In this document: positions 60,401 through 64,000 of the stretch, one piece after another
How positions within the stretch are numbered: position 1 is the first letter of the stretch
How the letters are laid out: each line of letters starts with the position of its first letter
Assembly (NCBI RefSeq): GCF_000006565.2
Contig: NC_031473.1
Coordinates: forward strand, 3,140,134-3,204,133
Direction: 5' to 3'
Origin: Toxoplasma gondii ME49
Taxonomy: Eukaryota > Apicomplexa > Conoidasida > Eucoccidiorida > Sarcocystidae
Length of the DNA stretch: 64,000 nt
The notes under the pieces: model-generated
Databases searched by the model: none
The model's input: the letters and a program-made list of their open reading frames with translations, nothing else
What the model was told of the DNA's origin: nothing
Translations under genes and position numbers: made by a program

Positions 60401-62099
60401 AAGACAGCATCAATCGAATAACATAAATCTGCTTCTCCGAAGGTGGTTGCCGCATCTCCGCAACAAAAAGACAACAACAAAGCGTAGCAAAAGCTGCACT
60501 CTCACAACAACGGAAAAGTATTATTATTTCATTTTCTGCACATGCCCGCCGGCAACTAACACCGGGAGCACTCGCCATGCCGAGAGCCTCGCTCCTCAGG
60601 CGGAATGCAAGAGTGAAACCCTGACACATATGTACAAGATAATCGTGTGCACAGTCTACCGAGATGTAAGACACTTTCTACATGTTTTGCAAACGGGTGA
60701 ACAGTACGCTCGCTAGTCCGTTAGGCGACGACCATTGGTACGCCGTCCTCACAAGCCCTCTGGGCCAGACGTGAAAGCATCGTTTCCTAAGTACTTGTAT
60801 TCTTCCTCGAGGCTGACTTAGATCATCCGATGTGTTAAAGTACTATGAGGGGACATCAACGTGTACAAGCAACAAGAGTAGAATTCGGCCCGACTGCGCG
60901 AATACGAAAGGGAAAAGCGTACGTCGCTGGTTTCCTCGATCCAGTTGCTGCCTTCCGGCCCCTCCCCCCCCATATCTTTTACCTGTTATTTCTAGAGGGA
61001 CAGAGCAGCGCATCGCCTTGGTGTGAACGACACTTGCGTTTTTCTAAAGTTTCGCAGGGAGACTACCTGCCAGCAGCACAGAATCTTGCAGAACGGTATC
61101 CAACGGCGGACCTCAGAACTGTAATCCCGATGAGCGACTGTCTCACCAGACTGCCATGTCTGTCAGTTGTTCGTTTGTTCCTGTACAGTTTTGAGGAGGC
61201 GGTGGCGGAGGAGGCAGCGAAGGGATGCTGAATGTTCGTCCTATTGGCTGGTCGGGTGCTGTCGAAATCTCTGGCGGCACCACTTTGATATGCCTTGCAT
61301 CCTATAAAAGCACAACAACCGTCAGACGTACCACGCTGGACGTATGTATTTTTGCACTGTTCGTGCTTCCAGCTCGGATTAGCAGAAAGCGAAGCGAACG
61401 TCAGCGCAACGAAGAAGGACACTAACGCAGGGTGGTCATTTACAACTATTGTTATCTGGCACTGGCTTATTTCGAACAGCAGCGCTCATTGAGTCACATT
61501 TCGTATGGACAAGAAAGAGCATATCTTCGGTAGGGGTGCGTAGTCTCTGTGTTGGTAATTCCTACAGCGCAAACGACCGTGTTGCCAGTTCAGACGTTAC
61601 CTTTGCAATGCGGCATACTTCGCGGAGTTCTGGCAGGTTCATCAAGTCGACCAGCTTCGCGCAGTGGAAAACCGTCTGGCAGAGTTCGCGGCCGTATCTA
61701 CGAGGAAAAGCGGAGGACGTCATAGCAAAGAGACACCTGCATCAGTGACGTCATGCACAGTTTTGTCATTCGATGGTGCCACTGTCCAAATTCTTGAGGC
61801 AGTTCTACAAAGAATGCACGTTTGTTCACCGTAGGGATGAGGCAGTTGGGAGATCACCTTTTTTCAGAGCAATCACAAAAACGCCAAACGCCAAACACCC
61901 ATGAAGCCTGTAACTATAACAGCTCCGCTAGAATCGCGAGCCTCCTGATTCTCACTCTTTCCCCTAATTGTGTAGTTTTTGATTCGTGTGTTACTTCTAC
62001 AGAACAGGTATAAGTAAAAGTAGTAGTGGATATTGGAGCGTGAACAGGTGCATCCCCAGTGATCACCCAGGAGCAGCTTTCGTCGCTCATTTCGTGTTC
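56459..62099. other. Long convergent intergenic spacer
   Basis: 5.6 kb between the stop codons of the DNAJC11-like gene (plus) and the OHA-like gene (minus), so both 3' untranslated regions fall here. A short TA/GA repeat lies at 57415-57448. A candidate exon-like segment on the plus strand (57532-57617), bounded by CAG and GTGAG and encoding EATQREQALREEQRRR, has no partner exon in frame. Nothing else on either strand supports a gene. Confidence 0.5.
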
Positions 62100-63790
62100 C
62101 TACAGGTCTTTCAGTTTTCGCTTCAGCGTCGACAAAGTGAATCCTGAGGGATACATCTGAAGCAAGTAGTCAATACAGTATTGGATCTCCCTAATGTCTG
62201 TTATGCACTTCTTTCCACGTCGCTTTGCATCTGGAAGGCCCTGAAGGCACGACACGCAATGAAAACGTCACTCAGGATCGTCATGGAAAAGGAATAACGC
62301 GCGAAGGTCGCCACAGCACACACACAACGTTGTTTTGTTTACTTTGCCGACAAACCAGTTATCCCAGATCCTAACTGTGCACCCTTCGCCACAGTTTTCT
62401 GCTCTCTCACTCCGAGGGCCAAGCCTGTCTAGCTGTGCTCGCGACAACAGGGTCATTTACGGTGCAGCCTCATAAGCAGATACTGCTTCTGAAGCGTCCA
62501 GGTCGCCCCATACAGCCAAACACTGCGAGTTTTTCCGTTATTGTCGCTGTATGCCACTTTATTGATTCAGACAGCAGTATGTACCAGGATACGAGAACTG
62601 TTTCCATTGGCGATGAGCTTTCCACACCTTACGGAGTAGTTACTTCGGTTTTGGCAGGGATCTAGGCCTACAACGCTTCTCAGCTGCCTTAACTATTTCC
62701 GTTAATCGCCAGCACAGCCCACGAGTCAATAGGCTCAGTGTCGGCTTTCCTTTTGTCACAGTTGCTCTATATACATATAAATATACATACATATATATAT
62801 ATATATACATATACATTTCAAACTAGGCACGTTATCCAGTGGACTTGGTGAGGCCAGTCCTTCCCCGAGGTCTAAGAGGTAGACGCGGTTGCCATCTTTT
62901 GTCGGGCAAATGCTGGTTATGCTACGTCGTTTTGTTTTTCAGCGTCGGCCGCTAGCAATGCTTTTCCAACATTACCATAGAGTAAAAACAAGGACAGAAA
63001 ATGCCTGGCTTACGAGAAGAGCATTGGCAAAGACGGCACAGGCTGTGACTGGTTTGAGGACATTATCTTCGTATGCCAGCAGGAACTTGTGAGAAATGGC
63101 AAGCTGAACCACGTGACACAATTGACCCAGCGAAAATCCTTTGAAAAATGGCAAGCCCAGCTGTTGCAAATACTTGGCCAAACCATACCTGCGTGCAAGT
63201 GGAACACAATCAAACGTCGGATATCTGGTGCGAGTTTACGTTACTCTCCTGTGATATGAAAGACAGCGATAACCGTCAGTGCCTCTCCAACTTGTCTTGT
63301 ACCGCCACAGATAGGTGTAGGAGCTTGTGAGTGAGAATAACGTGAGAGTAATAACAAAGTCACTCTTTTAGGAACGAGACCAAGAACTCGCAAAACATCG
63401 GACAGCGAAGAGCTGTTGTGAATGATCTCTGCTACGGAGAACCTGGTAAAAAGTATTCTCGCCTTTCCTGTAGCGAAAGCGAAAGCTGAAGCCTTAAGAA
63501 GAGACGAAGCAGAGACCGTCTGGTGCACAAGGTCGCAACTTCTGACTCCCGTCACTATGTCCTCACCGGCCACCGCCAATTCCGTTCGGAGCAGAGGAGA
63601 GCAAGAACTTATCGTACAGGAAGTTGCTGAACGCGGTCCACATCGAGGGGGGGTAACGGTCATGAGGGTCGTTTATGTCTATCCACCCCTTTGCGTTTGG
63701 GGGATCAATCGTGAAGAATACAGCACGTTCGCCTTGCTGCGGCAACCACTCGATACGGTAAAGGGTCGGGAACAGAGCGTATATTGCAAT
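62100..63790 (-). CDS. 3' exons of a gene resembling apicomplexan OST-HTH/OHA proteins (5' part outside window)
   Basis: Three exons join in frame: 63790-63567, 63188-63014 and 62240-62100, ending in TAG. The first encodes 74 residues beginning after a CCCGCAG acceptor, with RAVFFTIDPP, GWIDINDPHDRYPPS and FLYDKFLL; the second has GLPFFKGFSLGQLCHVVQLA and FLLAYEDNVLKP; the third has REIQYCIDYLLQMYPSGFTLSTLKRKLKDL in part (final 30 residues), with the leucine and Gly-hydrophobic spacing of a winged-helix OST-HTH/LOTUS module. In apicomplexans such modules are found with an OHA (OST-HTH associated) domain, which the first two exons may represent. Assignment is by eye and tentative. The HTH is cut short by the stop after its second helix, so this may be a truncated copy. 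Earlier exons must lie beyond the right edge; no start codon was seen. Confidence 0.55.
62762..62820. repeat. TA / TACA simple repeat in intron
   Basis: Degenerate ATATACATATAAATATACAT grading into pure TA, within the last intron of the OHA-like gene. Confidence 0.85.
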
Positions 63791-64000
63791 CTGCGGGCAG
63801 ACGAAATTCAAAACAACACTACAAATTTATGTAGAACCGCCTGCCTCCGATGCCGTTTCAAATGCTAACGACGAATTGCGACACTACACAAAGCAACCAA
63901 TGTCCTACGACATCAAGATTATTCCACATTGGATATCTTCTAGGAGCAATATGTGAACTACTCTTTTCATTCGTATTAACAGCGAGAGAAAACTACCGCT
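63791..64000. other. Intron or 5' region of the OHA-like gene
   Basis: On the minus strand this stretch leads into a CAG acceptor before base 63790, with a T-rich run ahead of it. It looks like intron. No coding frame recognised up to the window edge. Confidence 0.4.

Noticed and set aside
1..64000. Bacterial-style features (operons, ribosome binding sites, CRISPR, insertion sequences)
   Set aside because: All recognised genes are spliced eukaryotic genes. The direct repeats seen are microsatellites or short tandem repeats without spacers of CRISPR type.

Overview
The window is nuclear DNA of an intron-rich eukaryote. It is most likely a tissue-cyst-forming coccidian: Toxoplasma gondii, or a close relative such as Hammondia or Neospora. 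The reasons are short exons with clean GT..AG borders, many introns that split a G|GN glycine codon, start contexts of the AAAATG type, spacers rich in (TA)n and pyrimidine tracts, and conserved eukaryotic proteins lying beside secreted proteins I can match to nothing outside this group. The species call is an inference. Exon models were built by hand from ORF continuity, splice consensus and family knowledge; borders may be off by a few bases.

Layout, left to right. (1) 1-3582, minus: the nucleotide-binding half of an ABCG transporter whose membrane part lies beyond the left edge. (2) 6506-6895, plus: a one-exon, 129-residue acidic secreted protein. (3) 9507-20464, minus: the complete large subunit (epsilon) of adaptor complex AP-4, 15 exons. 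(4) 23934 to about 27981, minus: a helical, low-complexity protein of unknown function, 5' end not resolved. (5) 28530-31745, minus: a three-exon, 678-residue protein built around a tandem BRCT pair. (6) 33170-36744, plus: DRG1, a 367-residue translational GTPase. (7) 40028-41143, plus: ribosomal protein RPL24. (8) 43752-46398, minus: a four-exon secreted protein with a signal peptide and two C-terminal membrane segments, all introns phase 1. (9) 49939-56458, plus: a compact 337-residue DNAJC11-type J protein in 11 exons. (10) 62100-63790, minus: the 3' exons of a gene resembling apicomplexan OST-HTH/OHA proteins, continuing past the right edge.

The genes are separate transcription units, not operons. 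DRG1 and RPL24 act in translation; AP-4 epsilon in vesicle sorting; the BRCT protein probably in the DNA-damage response; DNAJC11 probably at mitochondria. The lineage-specific secreted genes (2 and 8) sit as islands between conserved genes. Long spacers (up to 5.6 kb between the convergent genes 9 and 10) hold (TA)n arrays, pyrimidine tracts and a recurrent 12-bp palindrome, GTGTACGTACAC. No tRNA, rRNA, transposon or organellar insertion was recognised.
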